From NCBI RefSeq assembly GCF_014282275.1, contig NZ_VFIA01000044.1:1-39788 (forward strand): DNA of 39,788 nt, read 5' to 3'. Position numbers and translations under genes: made by a program. The notes beneath the pieces are model-generated. The model ran no database searches and was not told where the DNA came from. It worked only from the letters and a program-made list of their open reading frames with translations. The DNA comes from Spirosoma utsteinense (GTDB lineage Bacteria; Bacteroidota; Bacteroidia; Cytophagales; Spirosomataceae). This document shows, in pieces, positions 7,716 through 15,895 of the stretch (its first letter is position 1; each line of letters starts with the position of its first letter).

Positions 7716-8519
7716 ATGAAATACGTCGTCTTCCTGCTGCTCATTGCTCAGTCTACCTTCGCCCAACGTTACAAAGCCCAACCCATCACCGGTTTGTTGG
7801 GCGCGTTCGGGGCTGAAGTAGCGCTGGTTAAGCAGTCCCTTCAAAAACCAAAAACCGTACTTGTCGACGGTGTTACCTTCACAACCGGCCGCATCGGCAA
7901 ACAGCGGGTCGTGGTGGCCGAAACCGGCATTGGGAAAGTGAACGCAGCCATGACCACCGCCCTGATGCTCGATCATTTTCGGCCCCGGCGGATTCTGTTC
8001 ACGGGCATTGCCGGCGGTACCAACCCCGATCTTCAGCCGGGCGATATCGTCATTGCCCGTCAAACGATTCACCACGATTATCAGTCCATCACCTTTGATC
8101 AGAAGCCAACGATTCAAACGCGGAATGGCGTTACCGGGCAGATGAACCCGGCCTATTTCCCAGCCGATTCGCTCATGCTGATTCAGGCTCAAACCGTAGC
8201 CCGTACTGTGGCTTTTGAGCCAATCCCCATCACCACCCGCCCGCCAACGGTGGTAACGGGCACGGTCGTAACGGGTGACCAGTTTATCTCTTCGTCGCAG
8301 AAAGTGGCCCAGCTACGGAAGGACTTCAACGCTGATGCGACCGAAATGGAGGGCGCAGCAGTAGCGCAGGTTTGCCACCAGATTCAGGTTCCACTCCTCG
8401 TCATCCGGAGCCTGAGCGACCGGGCCGACGACAATGCCCGTCGCGATATGCTATCATTTTACGAAACAGCGGCCCGAAATTCAGCCAAGCTAGTGATTGC
8501 CCTTGTGCAAAGCTTTTAG
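7716..8519 (+). CDS. Exported 5'-methylthioadenosine/S-adenosylhomocysteine nucleosidase (267 aa)
   Basis: A signal peptide (MKYVVFLLLIAQSTFAQ, probable cut after Ala16) precedes a full nucleoside-phosphorylase-fold domain. Active-site features match MTAN: E34 in LLGAFGAEV, GIAGGTNPDLQPGD (97-110), TGDQF (186-190), TEMEGAAVA (209-217) with the ribose-binding Met-Glu, and D235 in RSLSDRAD, which protonates the purine. The reaction splits MTA or SAH into adenine and a thioribose product. MTANs are normally cytoplasmic, so periplasmic export is unusual. Together with the adjacent purine permease it suggests salvage of adenine from external nucleosides (inference). Other nucleoside hydrolase activity within the same fold is possible. 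Confidence 0.88.
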   Translation: MKYVVFLLLIAQSTFAQRYKAQPITGLLGAFGAEVALVKQSLQKPKTVLVDGVTFTTGRIGKQRVVVAETGIGKVNAAMTTALMLDHFRPRRILFTGIAGGTNPDLQPGDIVIARQTIHHDYQSITFDQKPTIQTRNGVTGQMNPAYFPADSLMLIQAQTVARTVAFEPIPITTRPPTVVTGTVVTGDQFISSSQKVAQLRKDFNADATEMEGAAVAQVCHQIQVPLLVIRSLSDRADDNARRDMLSFYETAARNSAKLVIALVQSF

Positions 8520-8659
8520 GTATTTTTCGGATTCTCCGGGTGCCTGACCAACTGGGCACCTCCCCCTTTACTCGGAAAAGAGTTCATTTTCTGACAAACG
8601 GCCGATTTTTTTTGTTCACAAAAGGCTACCACACGATTAGCCCGCTGGCTTACTCCTGC

Positions 8660-9856
8660 ATGCTCAATACGACGAACAATACTCATCTCTCTTCTTCAAA
8701 TCCTTTCCATTCCTTCTGGTGGGCTGGTTTTGAATGCACTGACCAACTGAACTGCTTTGGGAACCGGGTCGATTTTTTACCCCTGACCGGTCACCTCGCT
8801 CTATTGAAAGAGGATTATGAACACCTTGGCCCCTTCAACATCCGCACCGTACGGGAAGGTATTCGCTGGAGCCAGGTCGAAACAAGAGCTTATCAGTACG
8901 ATTGGCGCGTGGTCGAGACGATGATGACAGAAGGGCACCGGCAGGGTATTCAGCAGGTGTGGGATTTGTGCCATTTCGGCTATCCCGACGATCTGACGCC
9001 TTTGCACCCTATGTTTGCCCGTCGGTTTGCGGCTCTGTGTCGGGCATTTGTTCACTTCTACCGCGACCAGTATCCCAACGATACCCTCATCGTCACGCCT
9101 ATCAATGAGGTCAGCTTTATGTCGTGGCTGGGTGGCGATGCCTGCGGTACGTCGCCTTACTGCACGAAACAGGGCTGGGAAGTGAAAGTCGGACTGATGC
9201 GTGCTTATATCGAGGGCGTAGCGGCCATGCGTGAAATCGACCCTACGATCCGGATTCTGACGACCGAACCACTGATACAGATCGTCCCTCCGCTGGATGC
9301 CACTGAACGGCAGATTATCGATGCCGCCATTGCCGACGAAAATCAGTTCCAGTCGGTCGATATGCTGGCGGGCTATCTATCGCCGGAACTGGGCGGCTCA
9401 CCGGATTTTCTCGACATCCTCGGCTTCAACTATTATTATAACAACCAGTGGGCACTAGGCAATCATATCTTCCTACCCTGGAACGACCCCGTACCTGACC
9501 CTCGCTGGGTACCTTTTCGGCAGTTGCTCACAAAAGCTTACCGGCGCTACAACCGGCCCATTGCCCTGACCGAAACCAGTCACCCCGGCATCGACCGGCC
9601 ACAATGGATCGACATGATCGGGCGCGAGTGTGCGGCCGTTGTCGCATCGGGGGTCCCCTTATGGGGCGTTTGCCTGTACCCGATCGTAGACCGTCCTGAC
9701 TGGGACCACACCGATTACTGGCATCATTCCGGCCTGTGGGATGCCGACCTGACGGTCAACCCACCCGGTCGTGTCCTGTACCAGCCCTACGCCGATTCGC
9801 TGCTACGGGCGCAGCAGGCGGTTGCTCAGGCGATACCCGAACTGGTTTACCCTTAA
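8660..9856 (+). CDS. GH1-like clan-A beta-glycosidase (398 aa)
   Basis: The ATG at 8660 is chosen because the frame upstream overlaps the nucleosidase gene and reads as non-protein. The sequence looks like a TIM-barrel retaining glycosidase of clan GH-A: a likely acid/base Glu150 in TPINE (146-150) and likely nucleophile Glu305 in ALTETSH (302-308). The segment DLCHFGYPDDL (102-112) resembles the GH1 'HWDLP' region. It is shorter than classic GH1 enzymes (about 450 aa) and lacks a signal peptide, so a cytoplasmic role on a small beta-glycoside is inferred. The substrate cannot be read from the sequence. A strong terminator follows. Confidence 0.78.
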   Translation: MLNTTNNTHLSSSNPFHSFWWAGFECTDQLNCFGNRVDFLPLTGHLALLKEDYEHLGPFNIRTVREGIRWSQVETRAYQYDWRVVETMMTEGHRQGIQQVWDLCHFGYPDDLTPLHPMFARRFAALCRAFVHFYRDQYPNDTLIVTPINEVSFMSWLGGDACGTSPYCTKQGWEVKVGLMRAYIEGVAAMREIDPTIRILTTEPLIQIVPPLDATERQIIDAAIADENQFQSVDMLAGYLSPELGGSPDFLDILGFNYYYNNQWALGNHIFLPWNDPVPDPRWVPFRQLLTKAYRRYNRPIALTETSHPGIDRPQWIDMIGRECAAVVASGVPLWGVCLYPIVDRPDWDHTDYWHHSGLWDADLTVNPPGRVLYQPYADSLLRAQQAVAQAIPELVYP

Positions 9857-9861
9857 GTACG

Positions 9862-9896
9862 GCCCGAAGTCCCCATTGGCGGGCTTCGGGCTTTTT
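9862..9896 (+). terminator. Rho-independent terminator after glycosidase gene
   Basis: GCCCGAAG (9862-9869) pairs with CTTCGGGC (9884-9891), with further GC pairing inside, followed directly by TTTTTCTT. It starts 6 bp after the stop codon. This is the best-formed terminator on the plus strand of the window. Confidence 0.9.
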
Positions 9897-9954
9897 CTTA
9901 TTGCGGGTACAACGGTCAGAACGCGGTTGGGGTCAGCCTAAAAACGATCGTTGT

Positions 9955-10383
9955 ATGAAACAAGCAGTTACTATCTGTCTTCTTCTGCTTTTGTTGCAAA
10001 CCAGCTGCCAGGACAACAACCCCGTAGCCAATCACATACTGGACTTCAAGGCATTTCAGATTGAAGCTCCGGATACGTGGCGGATTATTCCCAGCGTGGG
10101 TTACGATTCGCAGGTAGGTTCTCTTACCGACGGAAGAGATGCCCTGTCATACGACTACGGCTGGTATTCGTATACGCTCAAGGACGAAACATCGGCAACG
10201 CACCTGCGAACGATGACGACCATCGATGGACGACCGGCGCTGATTGTTCGCCCGAAGAAAAAGGGGCAGGGTGTTATTGGTCTGTATATTACGGATGACC
10301 AGAACCGTCTGAGCCTGATAGGCCATGACATCCGGGATGAGACAACCATACTTAAGCTGTTCAACTCGGTCAAGTTTCGCTAA
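9955..10383 (+). CDS. Small lipoprotein of unknown function (142 aa)
   Basis: The ATG at 9955 begins a lipoprotein signal (MKQAVTICLLLLLLQTSC) with Cys18 as the acylation site, followed by polar QDNN. The mature part contains FQIEAPDTWRII and a late LKLFNSVKFR; this layout recalls small lipoproteins that resemble the PsbP/'surface stress' type domain, but I do not recognise a named family. Location should be the outer or inner membrane facing the periplasm. It sits alone between a terminator upstream and a convergent esterase gene 20 bp downstream. Its function is unknown. Confidence 0.8.
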   Translation: MKQAVTICLLLLLLQTSCQDNNPVANHILDFKAFQIEAPDTWRIIPSVGYDSQVGSLTDGRDALSYDYGWYSYTLKDETSATHLRTMTTIDGRPALIVRPKKKGQGVIGLYITDDQNRLSLIGHDIRDETTILKLFNSVKFR

Positions 10384-10403
10384 CGAAAACGTCAGTTAGG
10401 CCC

Positions 10404-11132
10404 CTATAGGTACAGCGGTGCCATCTTTTGCCAGTCGTCGGCCTGGTGAGCCCGGCCGTTCCAGACATGAAGCTCATGCGCTACGTTTTTGGCCTGTAAA
10501 GCATCGCTCAGGGCCCGGTTGCTATCCAGAAAGGGATCTTCGGCACCAATCGTCATCACAATCTGCAGTCGGCGGAGTTGGCTTAGCGTGTCCTCGTCGT
10601 TGAGGTTGGGCAGGAAGTGGTTGGGATTGTTGAAGTAGATATCGTCATCGTAATAATCATCGAACAACCCCCGAAACTCGGCAACGGGTGCCGAAAGATC
10701 ATATCGACCGCTGAAGGCAACCACTTTGCCAAACCACTGCGGGTGCCGGAAGGCAATGTTGAGCGCGTGGTAAGCGCCAAGACTACAGCCGTGGGAGATC
10801 ATAAACGGCTGCGGATTTTTCATTCGCGAAAGCGGCAGCACTTCGTTGAGAATATACTGCTCATACTGGCCATGTCGCCGGATGCGGTCGCAGGGAGGAA
10901 CGGCCCGGTTGTAAATGCTTTCCTGATCGACACTATCCACGCAGAACAGCTGTAGCCATCCCTGCTCGATCTGATCGGCCAGGGCGGCCACCAGTCCCAG
11001 CTCTTCGTACTCATAAAACCGGCCACGTCGGGTTGGAAAAACCAACACCCGGGCACCGGCATGGCCGAAGATGAGCATTTCCATATCGCGGTCCAGGTTG
11101 AGGCTAAACCATTTGTGATACTCACGGTGCAT
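10404..11132 (-). CDS. Alpha/beta-hydrolase esterase (242 aa)
   Basis: The ATG at 11132 (MHREYHKWFS) is preferred over one at 11150. The nucleophile elbow GCSLG (115-119, Ser117), Asp199 in GAEDP and His229 in NGRAHQ form a plausible catalytic triad of an esterase-D-like hydrolase. No signal peptide is present. Similar proteins in Bacteroidota are annotated as esterases of unknown substrate. It forms a same-strand pair with the SGNH hydrolase upstream (73 bp), and the two may act on related acyl esters, though that is only inferred from proximity. Confidence 0.85.
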   Translation of the reverse strand: MHREYHKWFSLNLDRDMEMLIFGHAGARVLVFPTRRGRFYEYEELGLVAALADQIEQGWLQLFCVDSVDQESIYNRAVPPCDRIRRHGQYEQYILNEVLPLSRMKNPQPFMISHGCSLGAYHALNIAFRHPQWFGKVVAFSGRYDLSAPVAEFRGLFDDYYDDDIYFNNPNHFLPNLNDEDTLSQLRRLQIVMTIGAEDPFLDSNRALSDALQAKNVAHELHVWNGRAHQADDWQKMAPLYL

Positions 11133-11205
11133 AACAGTAGCGGAAAACACCGGCGAAATTGCAGCCTTTATTGTTACTGCCTTCGCTTAGCTGATGAACA
11201 AATCA

Positions 11206-11844
11206 TTAAAATATAGCAGGGTGCTGCTGTAAAGTCTGCTTCCACACCCCATACCCCGCTGGACGTAGATGAAGTCCATCGTTTTCGAAGAACTCCTGAC
11301 GTGGCCGACCGGTGGCATCGAGCAACGGGTTTGTTACATCGATAACCTGATAACCTGGCAACCGGCTAATTTCATGCGCAATAAGCTCGTTTGTCTGCCT
11401 GATCTTCGGGGCAATTTCCCAGCGGGCCGGACTGATTTTTATACTCAGAAATGAAAGGGGCACACCCGGGAGATGCTGCTGCATCTTTTGGGTAAAGGTG
11501 TTGAAAAACAGGCATACTTCTTCCGGATGCCGACCGTCGCCGAGGTCATTATCACCGGCATAAAAAATCACCGATTTTGGCGCTGTCGGTACAACGATCC
11601 GTTCAAAAAACCAGGCACAGGCTGCCAGCGTTGACCCGCCAAAACCCAGATTAAGCGAATTTACAGCGGGAAAATCAGTTTCCAGTGTCGTCCAGAGCCG
11701 GATGGATGAACTACCATAGAATACGACCTTCCCTAGAGTGGGCCGTCCTAGATTGGGCTGATCAGCCAGTATGCCATTCGGTGAGGCATTTAACGTTTTG
11801 AGTTTGGTTTCAAGTTGATGAATATCGTCTTCGTACCAGAGCAT
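11206..11844 (-). CDS. SGNH/GDSL-type acylhydrolase (212 aa)
   Basis: All SGNH blocks are visible: block I YGSSSIRLW (43-51, nucleophile Ser46), block II GFGGS (67-71) with the oxyanion Gly, block III GDND (97-100) with the oxyanion Asn99, and block V DGLHL (189-193) with Asp189 and His192. These enzymes cleave esters of lipids or of acetylated sugars. There is no signal peptide, so a cytoplasmic site is likely. It lies between YfiT-like and esterase genes on the same strand. The substrate is unknown. Confidence 0.88.
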   Translation of the reverse strand: MLWYEDDIHQLETKLKTLNASPNGILADQPNLGRPTLGKVVFYGSSSIRLWTTLETDFPAVNSLNLGFGGSTLAACAWFFERIVVPTAPKSVIFYAGDNDLGDGRHPEEVCLFFNTFTQKMQQHLPGVPLSFLSIKISPARWEIAPKIRQTNELIAHEISRLPGYQVIDVTNPLLDATGRPRQEFFENDGLHLRPAGYGVWKQTLQQHPAIF

Positions 11845-11947
11845 TCCAGTTATTACTTTGTTTATACAAATTGGGCCGCGTTGCCGACCTATAAGACAAC
11901 AGAACCCGGTCCAATGATTCAGGAATCGACTTTTTTTTCGTTATATC

Positions 11948-12499
11948 TTATTGAACAGCCGGTTGCTGAAGCGCCAGACCGATATGGGCGAGGTGATGAC
12001 GGGCGTGCCAGACACCAATGGACAAAGCCTGCTCCAGCGATAGATCTCGCTGCCGTACGGGATGGTAATACACACGCTTCCAGTCGGCTTCATCCAGGGT
12101 TTCACAGAGGTGGGCCCATCGCTGGTGAATGCCTTCCAGGATCAGGAGCGAGCCATGGACCGGCGCGGTCTGGTATTCTGCCATGGCAGCCCAGGCGTTC
12201 ACGTTCCCGAAAACGCCCACTGTTTTCTCCGTTTCTGCCAGTGTTTGTTTGACGCGGAAGAAATGCCAGTGGTGGGTATCCGCTATATGATGGACCAGCT
12301 GCCGAACCGTCCAGCTACCCGGTCGGTATGACCGCGCTAACGGCTCGTCGGTCAGTGATTCGGTCGCTTGACGATACAGGGCGGGCAACGCCCGCAGCTG
12401 ATTGATGAGGGTATAGCGTTCACCGGGGGTATAGGTATCCTGGCCCGCCCAGAGACCAATCGGGTACTGCCGGGCATCGGTAAGTGCAGGGGTAGTCAT
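11948..12499 (-). CDS. DinB/YfiT-type putative metal-dependent thiol transferase (183 aa)
   Basis: The protein matches the YfiT branch of the DinB superfamily: a four-helix bundle with a conserved metal site formed by His residues in LVHHIADTHHWHFF (69-81 region) and WHARHHLAHI (164-173), plus the start YPIGLW. In Bacillus the BstA/YfiT-like proteins transfer bacillithiol to electrophiles. Many Bacteroidota make bacillithiol, so detoxification is a fair inference. The length is normal for the family. It is first in the minus-strand row leading to the SGNH and esterase genes, with 103 bp to the next gene. Confidence 0.83.
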   Translation of the reverse strand: MTTPALTDARQYPIGLWAGQDTYTPGERYTLINQLRALPALYRQATESLTDEPLARSYRPGSWTVRQLVHHIADTHHWHFFRVKQTLAETEKTVGVFGNVNAWAAMAEYQTAPVHGSLLILEGIHQRWAHLCETLDEADWKRVYYHPVRQRDLSLEQALSIGVWHARHHLAHIGLALQQPAVQ

Positions 12500-12545
12500 G
12501 GCAAGAAACAGCTTATTACGATCGTGACCGGGTATATCTATTGAC

Positions 12546-13634
12546 TTAGCGATTACTGCTGGCTGGCTCTGTCTTCGTTGCCTGCTCCGTCGCGCGACTC
12601 GCCATCCACTTTCGAATGATCCCCGCCAGTGGCCTGAACTCGATCAAAAACCCATCATGGCCATACAACGAGTCGATCTCTTCGTACGCGGCATCTGAAA
12701 TATGACGGGCCAGAAACTGCTGCTCAGTGGGCGGAAACAGCAGATCGGAGCGGATACCGACAACCAGCGTCCTGGCTTTGATCCGACCGAGGGCATTCGG
12801 GATGCTACCCCGGTTACGACCGACATTATGCGAGTCCATCACTTTCGATAACACCCAGTATGTGAAGGCATTAAACCGTTCGGCTAGTTTCTCTCCCTGA
12901 TAGCGCTGATAGCCAGCGGCTTTGAAATCATTGGTTTGCTCGTTATTGTCCAGCGCCTGCGTGAAACCATAGGTATCATAGTTACGGTAGGAGATCATGG
13001 CCATAGCACGGGCGGCTTTCATACCAGCCACACCGGCATCATCGCTTTTATTGCGCCAGGTCGGGTCGGCTTCGATGGCCATCCGCTGGGCTTCGTTGAA
13101 GGCAATGCACCAGGGTGAGGCTACGGCGCTGGCCGCGATCACGATAAGATGTTGAATCAGATCGGGCTGCAAAATAGCCCATTCTACAGCCTGCTCCCCG
13201 CCAACCGACCCACCAATGCAGGTATGAATGGATTCGATACCCAACTCCTGCCGCAGCAGATCGAGGGCTGCCACCATATCCCGGATCGTGACCGCCGGAA
13301 AATCGTGGTAAAATGGTTCGCCGGTTGCCGGATTGACCGATAGCGGCCCCGTAGAGCCATAGCAGGAGCCGATTACATTGGCGCAGACGATAAAGTTTTG
13401 TTCGGGGCTATCCGCTCCCGAATCGAAGTATTTACCCGGCCCTACCATACCGCCCCACCAGTCGCCGACGTCGGCATTACCGGTCAGGGCATGGCATATC
13501 CACACAACCCTCGACTGTTCGTTCAGGGTGCCATAGGTGGTATAAGCAAGCCGGAAGCCTGCCAGATTCTCGCCCGACTCAAGCGGAAACGAGTATTTAT
13601 AATCGAAGTACTGAAGGTTCAAACCTGGGTACAT
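12546..13634 (-). CDS. metX: Homoserine O-acetyltransferase family protein (362 aa)
   Basis: MetX acylates homoserine to start methionine synthesis by direct sulfhydrylation. The start at 13634 (MYPGLNLQYF) is chosen because the frame extending to 13682 runs through a hairpin. Motifs are HALTG (48-52), the nucleophile elbow GGSVGG (141-146, Ser143), Asp297 in IRSDLLFPP and His326 in YGHDGF. Acetyl versus succinyl specificity cannot be settled by eye. The gene lies 63 bp downstream of met17 on the same strand, and both are expected to be controlled by the SAM riboswitch upstream of met17. The C-terminal ~15 residues are a polar tail. Confidence 0.92.
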   Translation of the reverse strand: MYPGLNLQYFDYKYSFPLESGENLAGFRLAYTTYGTLNEQSRVVWICHALTGNADVGDWWGGMVGPGKYFDSGADSPEQNFIVCANVIGSCYGSTGPLSVNPATGEPFYHDFPAVTIRDMVAALDLLRQELGIESIHTCIGGSVGGEQAVEWAILQPDLIQHLIVIAASAVASPWCIAFNEAQRMAIEADPTWRNKSDDAGVAGMKAARAMAMISYRNYDTYGFTQALDNNEQTNDFKAAGYQRYQGEKLAERFNAFTYWVLSKVMDSHNVGRNRGSIPNALGRIKARTLVVGIRSDLLFPPTEQQFLARHISDAAYEEIDSLYGHDGFLIEFRPLAGIIRKWMASRATEQATKTEPASSNR

Positions 13635-13641
13635 TTTAAGC

Positions 13642-13680
13642 GTCTGGCAGGCTACGCTGAATTGGCTCAGCCTGCCAGAC
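13642..13680 (-). promoter_or_regulatory. Intercistronic hairpin just before metX
   Basis: A 12-bp perfect inverted repeat (GTCTGGCAGGCT at 13642-13653, AGCCTGCCAGAC at 13669-13680) with a 15-nt loop fills most of the met17-metX gap and ends 7 nt before the metX ATG. It has no T-tract. It may tune metX translation or protect the transcript from decay. Confidence 0.55.
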
Positions 13681-13697
13681 ACCTATACACTTAAACA

Positions 13698-15032
13698 CTA
13701 AACAGCAACCGGCGTATCGATCTGACTCGGTTCGGCAATCTGGGCGAAGGCCTGTTCAAAGTCAGCTTTGATATCATCGAGGTATTCAATCCCGGCCGAA
13801 ATACGCAACAGCCCCGGCTCTACACCGGCGCTGGCCTGGTCCAGTTCGCTAAGCTGCTGGTGGGTTGTTGAAGCCGGGTGAATGATGAGCGTTTTCGAGT
13901 CACCAACATTGGCCAGGTGGCTTACCAGCTTCAGGCTGTTCACAAACCGGTCGGCGGCCTCTTTACCTCCTTTCACTTTGAACGTGAATACGCCACCAAA
14001 ACCGCGTTTGAGGTATTTCTTTGCCAGCTCATGGTAGCGGCTGCTTGCCAGGCCGGGGTAGTTCACAAGCTCCACCTGCTCGTGAGATTCGAGCCACTGC
14101 GCCAGGGCGAGGGCGTTCTGAACGGTACGGTCTACCCGCAGCGACAGTGTTTCCAGGCCCTGTAACAGCAGGAACGAGTTGAACGGACTGATAGCTGGTC
14201 CCCAGTCACGCAGCCCCTCCACCCGGGCCCGTATGATAAACTGAATATTGCCGAGGGGGCTGTCTACGCCGAATACATCGCTGAACACCATACCCTGGTA
14301 CCCTTCCGATGGCTCGCTGAACTGCGGGTATTTGCCATTGCCCCAGTTGTAGTTACCACCGTCGACGATGACACCGCCAATGCTGGTGCCATGACCGCCA
14401 ATCCATTTCGTTGCCGACTCAACCACCACAGCCGCTCCATGTTCGAGCGGCCGGAACAGGTAACCACCCGCCCCGAAAGTATTGTCGACGATGAGCGGCA
14501 GATCGTGTTGTTTTGCAACGGCTGCGATAGCCTCGAAATCAGGCACATTAAAACCGGGATTGCCGATCGTTTCCAGATAGATAGCCTTTGTCTTCCCGTC
14601 GATCAGTTTCCCGAAGGATTCCGCATCGTCGCCATTGGCAAAGCGCGCTTCGATACCCAGCCGCCTGAACGACACCTTGAACTGATTGTAGGTGCCACCG
14701 TAGAGGAACGAGGTGGTCACGAAATTATCGCCCGCGCTCAGAATATTGGTGAGGGCGATAAACTGAGCGGCCTGCCCCGAGGCCACCGCCAGAGCCGCTA
14801 CCCCCCCTTCCAGAGCCGCCACGCGCTTTTCAAACACGTCGGAGGTGGGGTTCATGATGCGGCTATAAATATTGCCGAAAGCCTTCAGGGCGAACAGATC
14901 TGCCCCATGGGCCGAGTCGTTGAAAACGAACGAAGTTGTTTGATAGATAGGGACGGCCCTCGCGTTGGTGGTGGGGTCAACCTCCTGACCAGCGTGCAGT
15001 TGCAGCGTGTCGAAATGATGTTGGTTAGCCAT
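13698..15032 (-). CDS. met17: O-acetylhomoserine sulfhydrylase (444 aa)
   Basis: This PLP enzyme of the Cys/Met metabolism family makes homocysteine from O-acetylhomoserine and sulfide. The start at 15032 gives MANQHHFDTLQLHAGQ, the usual N-terminus; the ATG at 15053 adds seven residues. Motifs are YSR (56-58, phosphate contact), SGQAAQ (85-90), the VDNTFGAGG segment (182-190) and the PLP lysine K209 in SATKWIGGHGT. The length above 420 aa favours this enzyme over cystathionine gamma-synthase (about 380 aa). It is the first gene of the met17-metX unit, with a SAM-I riboswitch in its leader. Confidence 0.94.
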   Translation of the reverse strand: MANQHHFDTLQLHAGQEVDPTTNARAVPIYQTTSFVFNDSAHGADLFALKAFGNIYSRIMNPTSDVFEKRVAALEGGVAALAVASGQAAQFIALTNILSAGDNFVTTSFLYGGTYNQFKVSFRRLGIEARFANGDDAESFGKLIDGKTKAIYLETIGNPGFNVPDFEAIAAVAKQHDLPLIVDNTFGAGGYLFRPLEHGAAVVVESATKWIGGHGTSIGGVIVDGGNYNWGNGKYPQFSEPSEGYQGMVFSDVFGVDSPLGNIQFIIRARVEGLRDWGPAISPFNSFLLLQGLETLSLRVDRTVQNALALAQWLESHEQVELVNYPGLASSRYHELAKKYLKRGFGGVFTFKVKGGKEAADRFVNSLKLVSHLANVGDSKTLIIHPASTTHQQLSELDQASAGVEPGLLRISAGIEYLDDIKADFEQAFAQIAEPSQIDTPVAV

Positions 15033-15157
15033 AGTTTGTACTGGTTTATGCAAAGGTTTAGGAACAGCAGGACCGGGTATCAGTCAGTAGCGTAGCCGCC
15101 AGCGGTAAGCGGCAGGACTACCGTAGACCGGGCGAATTTTCTGGAGCGCACGACAAA

Positions 15158-15191
15158 ACCACTCCCGGTTTCGGTGCAGTAGGTGAGTGGT
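15158..15191 (-). terminator. Putative riboswitch expression-platform terminator
   Basis: On the minus strand ACCACTC (15191-15185) pairs with GAGTGGT (15164-15158) and is followed by TTTTG. It lies between the SAM-I aptamer and met17 and would be the premature terminator used when SAM is bound. The stem is modest and the T-tract is short. A second perfect palindrome, GCCCGTACGGGC at 15201-15212, lies between it and the aptamer. Confidence 0.5.
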
Positions 15192-15245
15192 GCTTAGCAG
15201 GCCCGTACGGGCATACAGCGTCTTTTGTAGAGCATGTTCGTTACC

Positions 15246-15364
15246 GATTTATAGTCCCTAATTACCCGCTAACGCGGTTACTATAGGCAGGAGTTAGCAC
15301 CTTGCCGAGTGGTAGGTTGCCAGCGGTTTATAGAGCCTGATCTCTCCCCGCTTCTTTATAAATC
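15246..15364 (-). promoter_or_regulatory. SAM-I (S-box) riboswitch aptamer upstream of met17
   Basis: The minus strand carries the conserved S-box core: GGCAACC at 15321-15315 and AAGGTGCTAA at 15303-15294. The outer P1 stem is an 8-bp pairing of GATTTATA-type sequence (15364-15357 with 15253-15246), and P4 is CCGC-GTTA-GCGG (15277-15266). The ~119-nt size and position before the methionine genes fit the family. SAM binding is expected to lower met17-metX expression. A covariance-model search would settle the exact subclass. Confidence 0.85.
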
Positions 15365-15526
15365 AATCTGCGCCGGTAAGTAGAAATGGGGCGCGTACCA
15401 ATTGACTTGATGGTGCAAGTATATAGCCCAAATGACGGGAAACCAAACCCAGTCGATTTTTTATGGCCGTTCGCTTATTTTAATAGCTTCTTTTTCGGAC
15501 TGTGTGCGATAAGTCCCAAGCTTGTT

Positions 15527-15534
15527 TACTTTTG
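15527..15534 (+). promoter_or_regulatory. TAnnTTTG -7 element of the DUF721 gene
   Basis: TACTTTTG matches the Bacteroidota -7 consensus exactly and lies 20 bp before the ATG at 15555, giving a leader of roughly 13 nt. No clear -33 TTTG is seen at the expected distance. Confidence 0.55.
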
Positions 15535-15554
15535 CAACAAGACACTGTTGCCCC

Positions 15555-15881
15555 ATGAATCAGACCTACCGATACAATCGCGAACAAGCCACCCGAGTAG
15601 CCGGGGTGACCTCCCTCAAAGACGCCATCGGAAAGCTGTTAAAGCACTACCAGCTACAGAGCCGTTTCAACGAAACCTACCTCGAAGCATTCTGGGGACG
15701 CATGATGGGGAATGCCATTGCCTCCCGCACCAACCGGATCTACGTCCGCGACCGTAAGCTTCATATCGAGATCACATCGGCTCCGCTTCGCAACGAACTT
15801 GTCAATGCCAAGCAGAAGCTCATTCATGTTGTCAATAAAGACATGGGGACCGAGGTGATCGACGACGTTATTTTCATTTAA
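15555..15881 (+). CDS. DUF721 / DciA-like protein (108 aa)
   Basis: The ATG at 15555 (MNQTYRYNRE) is chosen over one at 15522, since the promoter element lies between them. The body has the DUF721 pattern: KDAIGKLLKHYQL at the start, AFWGRMMGNAIASRTNRIYVRDRKLHIEI in the middle and LRNELVNAKQKLIHVVNKD near the end, where the K-homology-like fold is expected. DUF721 proteins include DciA, which loads the replicative helicase in bacteria lacking DnaC, so a role in chromosome replication is inferred from family. It is convergent with the methyltransferase gene 14 bp away. Confidence 0.82.
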   Translation: MNQTYRYNREQATRVAGVTSLKDAIGKLLKHYQLQSRFNETYLEAFWGRMMGNAIASRTNRIYVRDRKLHIEITSAPLRNELVNAKQKLIHVVNKDMGTEVIDDVIFI

Positions 15882-15895
15882 CCTCCCGACGCCGT

